Of a stretch of DNA of 64,000 bases, positions 55,255-63,996 are shown one piece after another. Every line of letters begins with the position of its first letter. Within the stretch, counting starts at the first letter, position 1. The stretch is from the NCBI GenBank assembly GCA_903882875.1, contig CAIRYQ010000123.1, positions 21,963-85,962 on the forward strand, read 5' to 3'. Both the position numbers and the translations under genes were made by a program. The notes under the pieces are model-generated. The model did not search any database. It saw nothing but the letters and a program-made list of their open reading frames with translations, and had not been told where the DNA came from. The DNA is from an uncultured Spartobacteria bacterium. Lineage in GTDB: Bacteria; Verrucomicrobiota; Verrucomicrobiia; Chthoniobacterales; Chthoniobacteraceae.

Positions 55255-55426
55255 TCGGTTTCGATCCCATGCGTCGCACAATCGCCGAGCCGTCCGCTAG
55301 GAGAAAAGCCCTCGCGCTGATCGAGCCGCCGCGTTGGTCCCGATCATCGCCGTCCTTGCGGGGCTTTCGATGGACGTCCGCGCAGAACTGATTGGTTGCT
55401 CCACCCGCCAGACCGCGTCTTGCGCC

Positions 55427-56737
55427 CTACGGCTTTGCGCCGCTGCCGATCCGGAAGAGCGACTCATCCGTGCGGATGAAGAGCGCGCCATCCACCGCCG
55501 CGGGCGTGGCCATGATTTTTCCGGGGAGCTGATTCTTGCTCAGCACCTCGAATTTCTTGCCGGGCGCGATCACCGTGACGAGGCCGGTTCGGCTGCCGAT
55601 GTAGATTTTCCCGTCGGCGAAAATCGGCGACGAGCTGTAGTCGCCACCGAGACGTTCCTTGTAGATTTCAGCGCCAGTCTTCGCGTCGAGGCAGGTGATG
55701 ACTCCACCGTCGCTCACGATGTACAGTTCATCGCCGACGAGCAGGGGCGAGGGCATCGTGGGCGCGCCCTTCGCGTAGCGCCACGCGATTTCGCGTCCGC
55801 CTTCGTAGCGCACGGCGATCATCTCGGGCTTCATGAATCCCGTGCTCATGAAAATCATGCCGTGTCCGACAACGGGACGCGGCGTGATCGAGAAGCCGAG
55901 GCGTCCGAAGGGCAACTTCCACAGTTCGCGTCCGCTCGCGGGATCGTAGGCATAGAGCCAGTCGGCGGCGGGAGAAATGAGCACGTCCTTGCCGGAAATT
56001 TCGAGAACGATGGGCGTGCCGTAGGATTTCTTGAGCTGCGGGTTGTCGTTCATTTTCCCCGTGCGATCCGTCTTCCACGCGAGCTTGCCGGTGGCCTTGT
56101 CGAGCGCGACCACGAACTGCCTGTCGCTGCCGTCCAGGTGGAAGATGAGCAGGTTTTTCCACAGCACTGGCGTGCTGCCGGGGCCGTTCTCGTGCTGGAT
56201 ATGGAGATCCGTGTTTTTCCAAATGAGCGCGCCCTTCGCGGTGTCCACACACGCGGTGCCGAATGTGCCGAAGTGGCAGTAAAGCCGTCCGTCCTCGATG
56301 ACGGGGCTGCACGACGCGTAGCTGTTCAGCGCGTGGACTCCCTGCGGTTCGCGCTCAGTGAGCAGCGGCACGTCGTGGATGATGCGCCCGCTGTCGCGAT
56401 CCACACACACGGCGCGCAGCTCGACCTGTTCGAGGATCGTGAGCGGCTGGTCGCCGGTGTTCGCCTTGAGCCGCCGCGCGATGTCCTCGGGTTTCGCAGG
56501 CGTCTCGATGGCGGTGGTCAGCCAGATTTGCTTTCCATCAATCACCGGCGACGACCAGCCGCGACCGGGAATGGCCGTCTTCCACGCAACGCCACTTGTC
56601 TCGCTCCACACGGCCGGCAATCCCTTCGCCAAAGCATGCCCCTGCCCGCCCGGCCCGCGCCACTCGGGCCACTCCGCTGCGATTGCGGACGAGGAAATGA
56701 TGCCGGCGAGAATGATCGGAACGATGCGGTGTGTCAT
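55427..56737 (-). CDS. Exported PQQ-like beta-propeller protein
   Basis: 436 residues from ATG at 56737 with signal peptide (GIISSSAIAAEW). The opening EWPEWRGPGGQGHALAKGLP and repeats such as VVALDKATGKLAWKTDRTG and ITCLDAKTGAEIYKERLGG are typical propeller blades. It resembles the protein at 35925-37214 but is divergent. No heme or disulfide motif was found. Possible roles are polysaccharide or quinone-linked binding. Monocistronic. Confidence 0.85.
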   Translation of the reverse strand: MTHRIVPIILAGIISSSAIAAEWPEWRGPGGQGHALAKGLPAVWSETSGVAWKTAIPGRGWSSPVIDGKQIWLTTAIETPAKPEDIARRLKANTGDQPLTILEQVELRAVCVDRDSGRIIHDVPLLTEREPQGVHALNSYASCSPVIEDGRLYCHFGTFGTACVDTAKGALIWKNTDLHIQHENGPGSTPVLWKNLLIFHLDGSDRQFVVALDKATGKLAWKTDRTGKMNDNPQLKKSYGTPIVLEISGKDVLISPAADWLYAYDPASGRELWKLPFGRLGFSITPRPVVGHGMIFMSTGFMKPEMIAVRYEGGREIAWRYAKGAPTMPSPLLVGDELYIVSDGGVITCLDAKTGAEIYKERLGGDYSSSPIFADGKIYIGSRTGLVTVIAPGKKFEVLSKNQLPGKIMATPAAVDGALFIRTDESLFRIGSGAKP

Positions 56738-56915
56738 GCGTGTGTGAGGTGGATCAAAACCTGGAAGCGTGCGGGTTCGTGAGGGAAATTGTGCAGGTTC
56801 ATGCGCCGGTTGTGGGCGTGAATTCTTGCATCTCGATGTGGAAATCATCTGCGAGTCCCATTTCTATGAACTCTCCTTGGATGCGGTCACAATCACGGCC
56901 GGAGGCAAGCCCCGG

Positions 56916-58202
56916 CTACCGCGCCATCAGTTCCTCGATCTCACCGGCCTCGATCGGAATGTCGGCCATGAGATTGATCGGCTCGGCATCGGTGACGACG
57001 ACCGTGTTCTCCAACCGCACGGCGAGTTTTTCCTCGGGAATGTAGATGCCCGGCTCGACGGTCATCACCCAGCCGGCCTGCATCGGCTTCGTCGTGTCGC
57101 CGACATCATGCACGTCGAGGCCGATGGGGTGGCCGAGGCCGTGCATGAAATACTTCTTCACCGCGGGCCAGTCGGCGTCCTGCTTCTTCACATCGCGCGG
57201 CTTGAGCAGGCCGAGTTCGAGCAACTCCTCGGTCATGTGCGCCTCGGCTTCCTTCTGCCATGATTTCGGGAGCAGGCCGGGGCGCAGCGAGTTTGTGCTC
57301 GCGCGCAGGACGCGCAGGACGGCGTTGTAGATCTGCCGCTGGCGGCGGGAAAATTTTCCGCTCACGGGAATCGTGCGCGTCATGTCGGAGTTGTAGTTCG
57401 CGTAGGACGCGCCGACATCGAGCAGCAGAAGCTGGCCGGGTTTCAGTTCAGCGGAATTTTCCTGGTAGTGCAGGCAGCACGCATTTTTCCCGCCGGCGAC
57501 GATTGGCTCGTAGGCGAAGCGCCCGCGCCCGCGGATGAACTCGTGCGCAAACTCAGCCTCCACATCCGTCTCCGTCTTGCCGGGCTGCGTGAATTTCAGC
57601 ACCCGCCGGAACGCCTTTTCCGTGAGCTTGCACGCGCGCGCGATGACTTCGATCTCGCGCTCACTTTTCACGAGCCGCAGCGAGTGCATGAGCCGCGCGA
57701 GGCGGCGCAGGTCGTGCACCGGGAAGCGGTGCCGCACCTCGCGGATGAACCGCTCGTCGCGCGTCTCCACCTCGGCGGATGCGCGCTTGTGCTCGTTCGT
57801 GTTCAGGAAAATGTGCTCTGCCTCGCACGCGAGCCGGCGGAAGACGGACCAGAAATCCTGCGTCCACTTCACGGCCTTGATGCCCGTGAGCTTCTGCGCC
57901 TCGTCCTTGCGCAGCTTGTGGCCTTCCCAGAGTTCGTTGTGCTCGTTCGGCTCGCGGACGAAGATCACCTCGCGCAGTTTCTCGTCGTCGGCGTCGGGGA
58001 AAATGAGCAGCAGCGTCTCCTCCTGCTCGACTCCGGTGAGGTAGAAGAGGTCGCTGTTCGCGCGCATGAGCAGCGAACCGTCGGCGTTCGTCGGCAGGAT
58101 GTCGTTCGCATTCAGCACCGCGACGGATTTCGGCGGCAGCAGCTTCGCGAGACGCGTGCGGTTTTCGGTGAAGAGCTTCGGGTCGAGCGGTTCGTGGCGC
58201 AT
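56916..58202 (-). CDS. Xaa-Pro aminopeptidase-type M24 peptidase
   Basis: 428 residues from the ATG at 58202 (an ATG five codons upstream lies inside the 7-bp repeat and is less likely). An N-terminal AMP_N domain (LFTENRTRLAKLLPPKSVAV, DLFYLTGVEQEETLLLI) precedes a creatinase-fold catalytic domain with five metal ligands: two Asp in LLLDVGASYANYNSDMTRT, His in HGLGHPIGLDVHD, Glu in TVEPGIYI and Glu in AVRLENTVVV. It removes N-terminal residues next to proline, with Mn. Monocistronic. Confidence 0.94.
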   Translation of the reverse strand: MRHEPLDPKLFTENRTRLAKLLPPKSVAVLNANDILPTNADGSLLMRANSDLFYLTGVEQEETLLLIFPDADDEKLREVIFVREPNEHNELWEGHKLRKDEAQKLTGIKAVKWTQDFWSVFRRLACEAEHIFLNTNEHKRASAEVETRDERFIREVRHRFPVHDLRRLARLMHSLRLVKSEREIEVIARACKLTEKAFRRVLKFTQPGKTETDVEAEFAHEFIRGRGRFAYEPIVAGGKNACCLHYQENSAELKPGQLLLLDVGASYANYNSDMTRTIPVSGKFSRRQRQIYNAVLRVLRASTNSLRPGLLPKSWQKEAEAHMTEELLELGLLKPRDVKKQDADWPAVKKYFMHGLGHPIGLDVHDVGDTTKPMQAGWVMTVEPGIYIPEEKLAVRLENTVVVTDAEPINLMADIPIEAGEIEELMAR

Positions 58203-58210
58203 GGGCGTGG

Positions 58211-58252
58211 AGTTCAAAGATCAAAGGCCAAAGCTCAAAGCTCAAAATACAA
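58211..58252 (-). repeat. Degenerate 7-bp tandem repeat upstream of the M24 peptidase gene
   Basis: Six heptamers on the plus strand: AGTTCAA, AGATCAA, AGGCCAA, AGCTCAA, AGCTCAA, AATACAA. In gene orientation they read TTTGAGC-like, resembling the GTTGAGT units before tyrA. The block begins 8 bp upstream of the ATG at 58202. Confidence 0.8.
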
Positions 58253-58287
58253 CTCTCGCGATAGCTGGAAAAACGGAGATCTTCTGT

Positions 58288-59400
58288 TCACTCCGGCGCG
58301 GAGAGTCCCGCGACCTCGCCTGCGTAGCCCGTGAGCTCGAGGTAGCCGTGGCCGTTCACTGCGCGTCCGTCCCGCGTGCCGCGTACCTCAATCAAACCCT
58401 CCCAATACGCCACGGGATCGAGCGCGAGTTCCTGCGATTCGACAGGCGTGGTCACATCGAGCGCGAGAGAAAGTGACGGCACTTCGACACGCCATGCGAT
58501 CGGATATTTCGCGCGCGTTCTTGTGCTCTGCCAAAATTTCACCGGCGTGAGCTTCAGCTCGTCGAGCCGCAAATGGCGCACACTGCCGTCCTTCGCGATG
58601 AACGAACCCGCCGACGCGCCATCCACGCTGCCGTCCTTTTTGCGCAGCCGGTAGATCATCAGTTCCGTGCCGTCGTCGAGCTGCACGCTGAACCAGTCCC
58701 AGCCCGACTGCCCCGGTGCGAGCTGGTTCGTCGCCCATTCGTGGTCGAACCAGCTCTCGCCCTCGATCGCGATGGTCTCGCCGCCATTTTTCAAAGTGCC
58801 GCGCGAACGCATCCGCGTGCCGGAGTAATATTGCGACGCGTGGCCGGGCACATCGGCCTTCGTGCTCAGTCCCGCATCGCCGTGCAGCACCCACGGCTTC
58901 GCGCTTTCGAGATGCAGATCGAGCGTGCATGCGCCGTCGCTCGCGTGGAGTCGCATTGTGCCGTCCGCGTCCAAAGTGAGCGACCAGTCGCCGAGCCACG
59001 CGGCGCGCTGGTCATTTTTCAAATCACCAAAGCCCGCCTCGCCGAATGCTCCGCGCAGGAGTTGCTGCGAAAAATGAAACTGCTTCGCGCTCACATCCGT
59101 GATCGTGAAGTGGCCGAACTTCACGTCGTCCACAACGAAGCGCGACTTCGCCGCCACGCGCTGGCCGGGCGCGCGCACGCCCTGCCGGAAAAACGTGACC
59201 TGATACCCAAAGCGCCGCCCGTCCGCCGCGCGGAGGTTGCCGGTGAAATACCACCACTCGGTTTTGAAATCCGCGTGCAGCGCATGGTCGCGCGGCCAGT
59301 CGAATTTCCACCCCGGCTCCGCCGCGCGCCAGCCTGCGGCGTCCTCGCCAAAGGCAAACGCGAGCCCGAGCAACATCGTGAGCAGGAGCACGCGTTTCAT
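58288..59400 (-). CDS. AttH/CrtC-like (carotenoid 1,2-hydratase-like) lipocalin-fold protein, exported
   Basis: 370 residues from ATG at 59400 with a signal peptide. DHALHADFKTEWWYFTGNLR is the hallmark of the CrtC/AttH family, with FGYQVTFFRQGVRAPGQ, SFDHEWATNQLAPGQSGWDW and DGTELMIYRLRKKDGS following. CrtC proper hydrates carotenoids, but in many bacteria this family is encoded beside FtsX-type ABC permeases (AttEFGH) with unknown roles. Here its ATG overlaps the permease stop by 4 bp. No crt genes are nearby, so the lipid-associated exporter role is favoured over carotenoid hydration. Confidence 0.88.
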   Translation of the reverse strand: MKRVLLLTMLLGLAFAFGEDAAGWRAAEPGWKFDWPRDHALHADFKTEWWYFTGNLRAADGRRFGYQVTFFRQGVRAPGQRVAAKSRFVVDDVKFGHFTITDVSAKQFHFSQQLLRGAFGEAGFGDLKNDQRAAWLGDWSLTLDADGTMRLHASDGACTLDLHLESAKPWVLHGDAGLSTKADVPGHASQYYSGTRMRSRGTLKNGGETIAIEGESWFDHEWATNQLAPGQSGWDWFSVQLDDGTELMIYRLRKKDGSVDGASAGSFIAKDGSVRHLRLDELKLTPVKFWQSTRTRAKYPIAWRVEVPSLSLALDVTTPVESQELALDPVAYWEGLIEVRGTRDGRAVNGHGYLELTGYAGEVAGLSAPE

Positions 59401-61934
59401 TCGTCGTGCAGAGCCTCCGCGATTTCCTCGTTCCGCGCGAGCCGTGCGGGCCACCACGCGGCCACGAGCGCGGCGGCGAGAATCCACACGGGCGTCCACG
59501 CAAGCGCGGCCCACGGCATGTGGAGCTGGATCGTCCAGCCGAAGAAGGCCGGGTTCACGACCCATGTGAGCACCATCGCGAGCGGCACGCCTGCGGCCAC
59601 GCCGAGCAGCGCGGATGTCACGCCGAGCAGCGCGGCTTCCGACAGCACGAGCCCGCTCACGAAGCCGGGCCCGCCTCCGAGCGCGCGGACGAGCGCGAGT
59701 TCGCGCCGGCGCTCGGTCACCATCGTGGTCATCGTCAAAAGGACGCCCGCAATCGCGACGAGGATCGCCACGGTGCGCAGGACGTGCGTGACGGCGAACG
59801 TCTGGTCGAACACCCGCAGGATGCGCTCCCGCAGCGAGCGCGTCGTGTTCACAACGAACGTCCCCTTTTCCGCAAACGCCGCGCGGAATGCGTCGCCGAA
59901 GTTTTCCGCCGACGCGCCGGGCCGCAGATACACCGCGACGGACATCACACGCGCATCGTCCCAGTGCCGGCGGAACAGCGCGCTGCCCATGACCACCGAG
60001 CCCTGGTCGCGGCTGTAGTCGGCATACACGCCGGAGATTTCGGATTCGAGCGGGCCGCGCGGTGTGTCGAACCGCACGCGGCTTCCGACTTTCACGCGAT
60101 GCTTGCGTGCGAAGGGCTCCGTCACGACGACGGCTTCGCCAGAAAAGACGCGCGCCATCGCGGATGCACCGTCGTCCTCGATGAAGGTGAGGTTGTCTCT
60201 GTATGCGCCGTCGAGCACGACGAGCATCGCGGGGCCGAAGTTCGTCGGCACGGTCATTTCGCGGTAGGTGTCCGCCGCGGCAGCCTCGGGACGCGCGCGC
60301 AGCCAGTCCACGGCGGACTGCGGCAGGAAGGAATTCATGCCGAACGATTCGTTCGCGGCGGGCGCGATGAAAAGGTCGGCGATGATCCCGCGACCGATCC
60401 ACGCATCGAGGCTGTGGCGGAAGGAATGCGTCATCACCACGAGCGCGACATACATCGCCACTGCCGCCGCGAGCGCCGCGGCCGTCACCGCGCTGCGACG
60501 CAGCGAGCGCGAAAGCCTGCGCGCCGCGAGCTGCACCGTCACCGGCAGCGCGCGGGTGATTTTCACAAACGCACACGCGAGCGAAAGCGACAGCGGCGCG
60601 AAAAGCGACGCCGCGAGCAGGACGAAGAATGCCGCGCCGAACGCAATCCACGCGGGTCCGTTCGTCAGCGCGCTCCACGCGCACAGTGCCGCGACCGCGC
60701 AAGCCGCGAGCGCCCACAGCCACCAACCGCGCGCGCGTTCACGCTCGCCGCGCTTTTCCACTCCGCGCCGCAGCGCCTCCACCGGCTCCACGCGCGATGC
60801 CTCCGCCGCCGGGCCCCACGCGCCGAAGATCGCTGCGCCGATGCCGTAGATTGCTGCGACGGAAAATTGCCGCCAGTCGAGCCACAGCCGGTCCACATTC
60901 ACGAGCGCGTAGAGCGAAGTCACCGTCTGCTGCACCGCGCCGCTGAGCTTTTGCGCGAGCAGCACTCCGCCCGCCGCGCCGAGCAGCACGCCGGGCAGCG
61001 CGTAGAGCAGCGCTTCGCCGAGGAAAATGCAGCGCACGCGCCACGCCGGGAGACCGATGGCGCGCAGGATGCCGATTTGCACGCGCCGCCGCGCGACGGA
61101 GGTCCACACGGTGTTGTGAATGAGGAACACACCGACGAGCAGCGAGACCATGCTGAGTGCGGTGAGATTGAGCTGAAAGGCCGCGAGCATCTTCCCCACC
61201 TGTTCGCTGCGCTGCCTCGGCGGGCCGACTTGCAAGCCGGGCGCGAGCGCGGCGATTTGCTCCGTGACCTTCGCGGGATGCAGCGGGTCGGCGAGCATCA
61301 CTTGCAGCGAAGTGACACGCCCGGCGCGCTGCAAAAGCTCCTGCGCCCAGCCGATGTCCATCGCAGCGAAACGCGAATCGGCCACCGGCACGTCGCCCGC
61401 ATCAATCAGCGCGAGCACTTTGAGCTGCACCGTGCGCCCGTCCACGATCGCGCGCAGCTCCGAGCCTTCGTGCAGCCCGCGGCGCTGTGCGAATTCCCGC
61501 GTGATCGCGACGCCGCCCGGCGTGCTCATCCATTTGCCGATGTCGAAACGCCCGGCATCTGCGCGCATTTCGAATGTGCGGAACGCCGCGCCGCTGATCG
61601 CCTCGACGCCCGTGAGCCGCAGGTATTCGCCCGGCCAGTCCGGCAGCGCGGCGACCGCCTCGATCACGCCCGTCACCGCGTTCACGCCGGGCACGCGCGC
61701 GACTTTCGGCCACTGCGTCTCGTCCACATCGCCGCGCACTTCGAGATGCGCCTTGCCCGCGACGAGATCCACGCCGGCGGCAAAGGCCTTCGTCGCGCTC
61801 TCGTTCGCGATGCGGATGGCGAGATACACCGCGATGCCGAGCGCGATGCTCAGCACATTGAAAAGCGCGAGCACCCGGTGCCGCCGCACGTAGCGGGCGA
61901 CATTCCACCAGAAGATGCGCAGGAAGGGCGGCAT
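59397..61934 (-). CDS. FtsX-type ABC transporter permease (AttF/AttG or YbbP-like)
   Basis: 845 residues with an N-terminal helix (ALFNVLSIALGIAVYLAIRI), a large MacB-like periplasmic domain, and FtsX helices in two groups (about 250-400 and 720-845), which makes it a duplicated architecture. KSRNIGILRAIGLPAWRVRC-like and RRELALVRALGGGPGFVSGL coupling helices are present. Usually an ATPase gene of the LolD/AttE type precedes it; here divergent metG lies upstream, so the ATPase is encoded elsewhere or was lost. The AttH-like partner follows with 4-bp overlap. Likely a lipid or lipoprotein exporter. Confidence 0.86.
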   Translation of the reverse strand: MPPFLRIFWWNVARYVRRHRVLALFNVLSIALGIAVYLAIRIANESATKAFAAGVDLVAGKAHLEVRGDVDETQWPKVARVPGVNAVTGVIEAVAALPDWPGEYLRLTGVEAISGAAFRTFEMRADAGRFDIGKWMSTPGGVAITREFAQRRGLHEGSELRAIVDGRTVQLKVLALIDAGDVPVADSRFAAMDIGWAQELLQRAGRVTSLQVMLADPLHPAKVTEQIAALAPGLQVGPPRQRSEQVGKMLAAFQLNLTALSMVSLLVGVFLIHNTVWTSVARRRVQIGILRAIGLPAWRVRCIFLGEALLYALPGVLLGAAGGVLLAQKLSGAVQQTVTSLYALVNVDRLWLDWRQFSVAAIYGIGAAIFGAWGPAAEASRVEPVEALRRGVEKRGERERARGWWLWALAACAVAALCAWSALTNGPAWIAFGAAFFVLLAASLFAPLSLSLACAFVKITRALPVTVQLAARRLSRSLRRSAVTAAALAAAVAMYVALVVMTHSFRHSLDAWIGRGIIADLFIAPAANESFGMNSFLPQSAVDWLRARPEAAAADTYREMTVPTNFGPAMLVVLDGAYRDNLTFIEDDGASAMARVFSGEAVVVTEPFARKHRVKVGSRVRFDTPRGPLESEISGVYADYSRDQGSVVMGSALFRRHWDDARVMSVAVYLRPGASAENFGDAFRAAFAEKGTFVVNTTRSLRERILRVFDQTFAVTHVLRTVAILVAIAGVLLTMTTMVTERRRELALVRALGGGPGFVSGLVLSEAALLGVTSALLGVAAGVPLAMVLTWVVNPAFFGWTIQLHMPWAALAWTPVWILAAALVAAWWPARLARNEEIAEALHDE

Positions 61935-61961
61935 GGGAGCGCGGACGATACGGGCAAGACC

Positions 61962-61989
61962 GGAGAGCGGAAACCGGAAACCGGAAAGA
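61962..61989 (-). repeat. Degenerate 7-bp tandem repeat upstream of the FtsX permease gene
   Basis: Four plus-strand heptamers: GGAGAGC, GGAAACC, GGAAACC, GGAAAGA. In the permease's orientation they read TTTCCGG-like units. A matching block in the opposite orientation lies before metG (62040-62074), so each divergent gene has the same motif facing it. Confidence 0.75.
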
Positions 61990-62039
61990 TTGCGCCTCGC
62001 TGCGTTCAGAATGATCTCTCAGCTTGGGCTGCGTTTCAC

Positions 62040-62074
62040 TTTCCGGTATCCGGTATCCGCTTTCCGGTTTCCAT
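62040..62074 (+). repeat. Degenerate 7-bp tandem repeat upstream of metG
   Basis: Five heptamers: TTTCCGG, TATCCGG, TATCCGC, TTTCCGG, TTTCCAT. They end 33 bp before the metG ATG and are inverted relative to the block at 61962-61989. Confidence 0.75.
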
Positions 62075-62106
62075 TTCGTTCCGCTTCCCGCATCGTCCGC
62101 CGTCTC

Positions 62107-63849
62107 ATGCCGAAGCCCTTCTTCATCACCACCGCGATTGACTACACCAACGGCGCGCCGCACATCGGCCACGCTTACGAGAAGGTGCTCGCCGACGTGC
62201 TCGCGCGCTACCACCGGCTGAAGGGCGACGACGTTTTCTATCTCACCGGCGTGGACCAGCACGGGCAGAAGGTGCAGCAGAGCGCGGAAAAGGCGGGCCT
62301 CGAACCGCAGGAATACGTGGACGGCATCACGAAGAAATTCACCGCGCTGTGGGAGAAGCTCGACGTGAAATTCGACGCGTGGGCCGCCACCACCGACGCG
62401 CTCCACAAGGAATGCGTGCGCGCGAATCTGCAAAAGCTGTGGGACGACAAGGACCCCGCGACGGGGCAGAGCCGGTGGATTTACAAAAAGACGCAGCGCG
62501 GCTTTTACAGCGTGCGGCAGGAGCAGTTCCTCACGGACAAGGAGCGCGGGCCGGACGGCCAGTTCGGCCCCGAGTGGGGCGTCGTCGAGGAGCGCGACGA
62601 GGAGAACTTCTACTTCCGCCTCACCCAAGATCCCGCGACCGGCCTGCCCGGCTGCGACCCGAAGCAGTGGCTGCTCGACTTCATTGACAAGCGCACCGCA
62701 GACGGAAAGCCGTTCGTCGTCCCCGACTTCCGAGTCTCCGAGCTGCGCAACGCCGTGGACAAACTCGAGGGCGACCTCTGCATCTCGCGCCCCGCGTCGC
62801 GCCTGAAGTGGGGCATCCCGTTCCCCGAGACCTTCGGCGCGGGCTTCGTCACCTACGTGTGGTTCGACGCGCTCGTGAACTACATCACCTACGCCCCCGG
62901 CCACGACCCGCTCTACGACGAGCGCACGAACCCGTGGAAGGCCGCCGCACGCGGCGCGAACGTCTTCGCCGACTGGTGGCCGCCGCTCCACGTCATCGGC
63001 AAGGACATCCTCATCCCCGCGCACGGCGTCTATTGGCCCATCATGCTGAAAGCGCTCGGCTTCACGGATGACGAGATGCCCACGCTGCTCGTCCACGGCT
63101 GGTGGAACATCGCCGGCGCGAAAATGAGCAAGAGCCTCGGCAACATCGTGGACCCCGACCTCCTCGCCGACAAATACGGCCCCGAAGCGCTGCGCTACTA
63201 CCTCATGAGCGACATCGCGACCGGCTACGACGCGGACTTCAGCGAGGAAAGGCTCATCCAGCGTTACAACACAGATCTCGCGAACAGCCTTGGCAACCTC
63301 CTCAACCGCACGCTGAACATGGCGGCGAAGTATGTTGCGAGCAAAGTGTCCAATAAGACGCAACACCACGTCGAAGACCTCGAAGGGAGATCTCACTTAA
63401 CGGTTGCGAGCTACGGATGCGATAAATTGATCGACAGTTTTCCCGACCCCTTGTCAGGAGCGAAGAGGCGAACGTGGGTGGAGCCGGGAACCAATGTGGA
63501 CGGCATGTTGCGCGTCACATTGGATTTCGCGGTCCACTGCAATGGGTTCATCGAACAAAGAGCGCCGTGGAAAATTGCAAAAGATCAGACAGACGAAGGC
63601 AAAGCTCATCTCAACGCTGTGCTTTACGGGCTCGCCGAATCCCTCCGCATCATCGCCATCCTGATCTCGCCGGTGCTGCCGGATGCGGCGCATGGGATTT
63701 TTGACCAGCTCGCCTGGAAGCTGGACGAGGCCGGCAAGGACACGCGTTTCCGCCTCGCGGATGCCGTCTGGGGCGGCCTGCCGGACGGCCATGTGCTCGG
63801 CAAACCCGTCCCCCTCTTCCCCCGAATCGAGGCCCCGAAGGCCGAGTAA
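62107..63849 (+). CDS. metG: Methionyl-tRNA synthetase
   Basis: 580 residues from ATG at 62107 (the frame is open further upstream, but MPKPFFITTAIDYTNGAPHI begins as usual). HIGH is at residues 19-22, KMSKSLGN near 340, and WFDALVNYI is typical of class Ia. No CxxC zinc-knuckle pair was found in the connective-peptide region, so it is of the zinc-free kind. The C-terminal EMAP II-like domain is absent (protein ends EAPKAE). It charges tRNA-Met. The codons between about 63330 and 63620 are visibly less GC-rich than the rest. Confidence 0.95.
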   Translation: MPKPFFITTAIDYTNGAPHIGHAYEKVLADVLARYHRLKGDDVFYLTGVDQHGQKVQQSAEKAGLEPQEYVDGITKKFTALWEKLDVKFDAWAATTDALHKECVRANLQKLWDDKDPATGQSRWIYKKTQRGFYSVRQEQFLTDKERGPDGQFGPEWGVVEERDEENFYFRLTQDPATGLPGCDPKQWLLDFIDKRTADGKPFVVPDFRVSELRNAVDKLEGDLCISRPASRLKWGIPFPETFGAGFVTYVWFDALVNYITYAPGHDPLYDERTNPWKAAARGANVFADWWPPLHVIGKDILIPAHGVYWPIMLKALGFTDDEMPTLLVHGWWNIAGAKMSKSLGNIVDPDLLADKYGPEALRYYLMSDIATGYDADFSEERLIQRYNTDLANSLGNLLNRTLNMAAKYVASKVSNKTQHHVEDLEGRSHLTVASYGCDKLIDSFPDPLSGAKRRTWVEPGTNVDGMLRVTLDFAVHCNGFIEQRAPWKIAKDQTDEGKAHLNAVLYGLAESLRIIAILISPVLPDAAHGIFDQLAWKLDEAGKDTRFRLADAVWGGLPDGHVLGKPVPLFPRIEAPKAE

Positions 63850-63855
63850 GCTGAA

Positions 63856-63879
63856 GAACGGCTGAAAACCGCCGTTTTC
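63856..63879 (+). terminator. Probable terminator after metG
   Basis: Stem AACGGC (63857-63862) with GCCGTT (63871-63876), followed by TTC. The T-run is short, so confidence is moderate. Confidence 0.5.
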
Positions 63880-63931
63880 GGCGTGCTTATCCGGTTGCTT
63901 GACACAGCGCGTGGTGAAAGGGAACGCCGTG

Positions 63932-63996
63932 AAAATAGCCCAGCGCTTCAGCGCTGGGAACCGGAGGTTCCAGAAAAACAAAGTCCCGGCAGGGAC
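63932..63996. repeat. REP-like palindromic element at the right edge
   Basis: Three hairpins in a row: CCCAGCGC-TTCA-GCGCTGGG (63939-63958), GGAACC-GGA-GGTTCC (63957-63971) and GTCCC-GGCA-GGGAC (63983-63996). The window ends just after. Similar palindromic sequences occur as dispersed repeats in Planctomycetes and Verrucomicrobia genomes, to my knowledge; copy number cannot be tested here. Confidence 0.6.

Noticed and set aside
58288..59400. Carotenoid 1,2-hydratase (CrtC) function
   Set aside because: No carotenoid genes in the window and the gene is coupled to an FtsX permease; the AttH-like assignment fits the context better.
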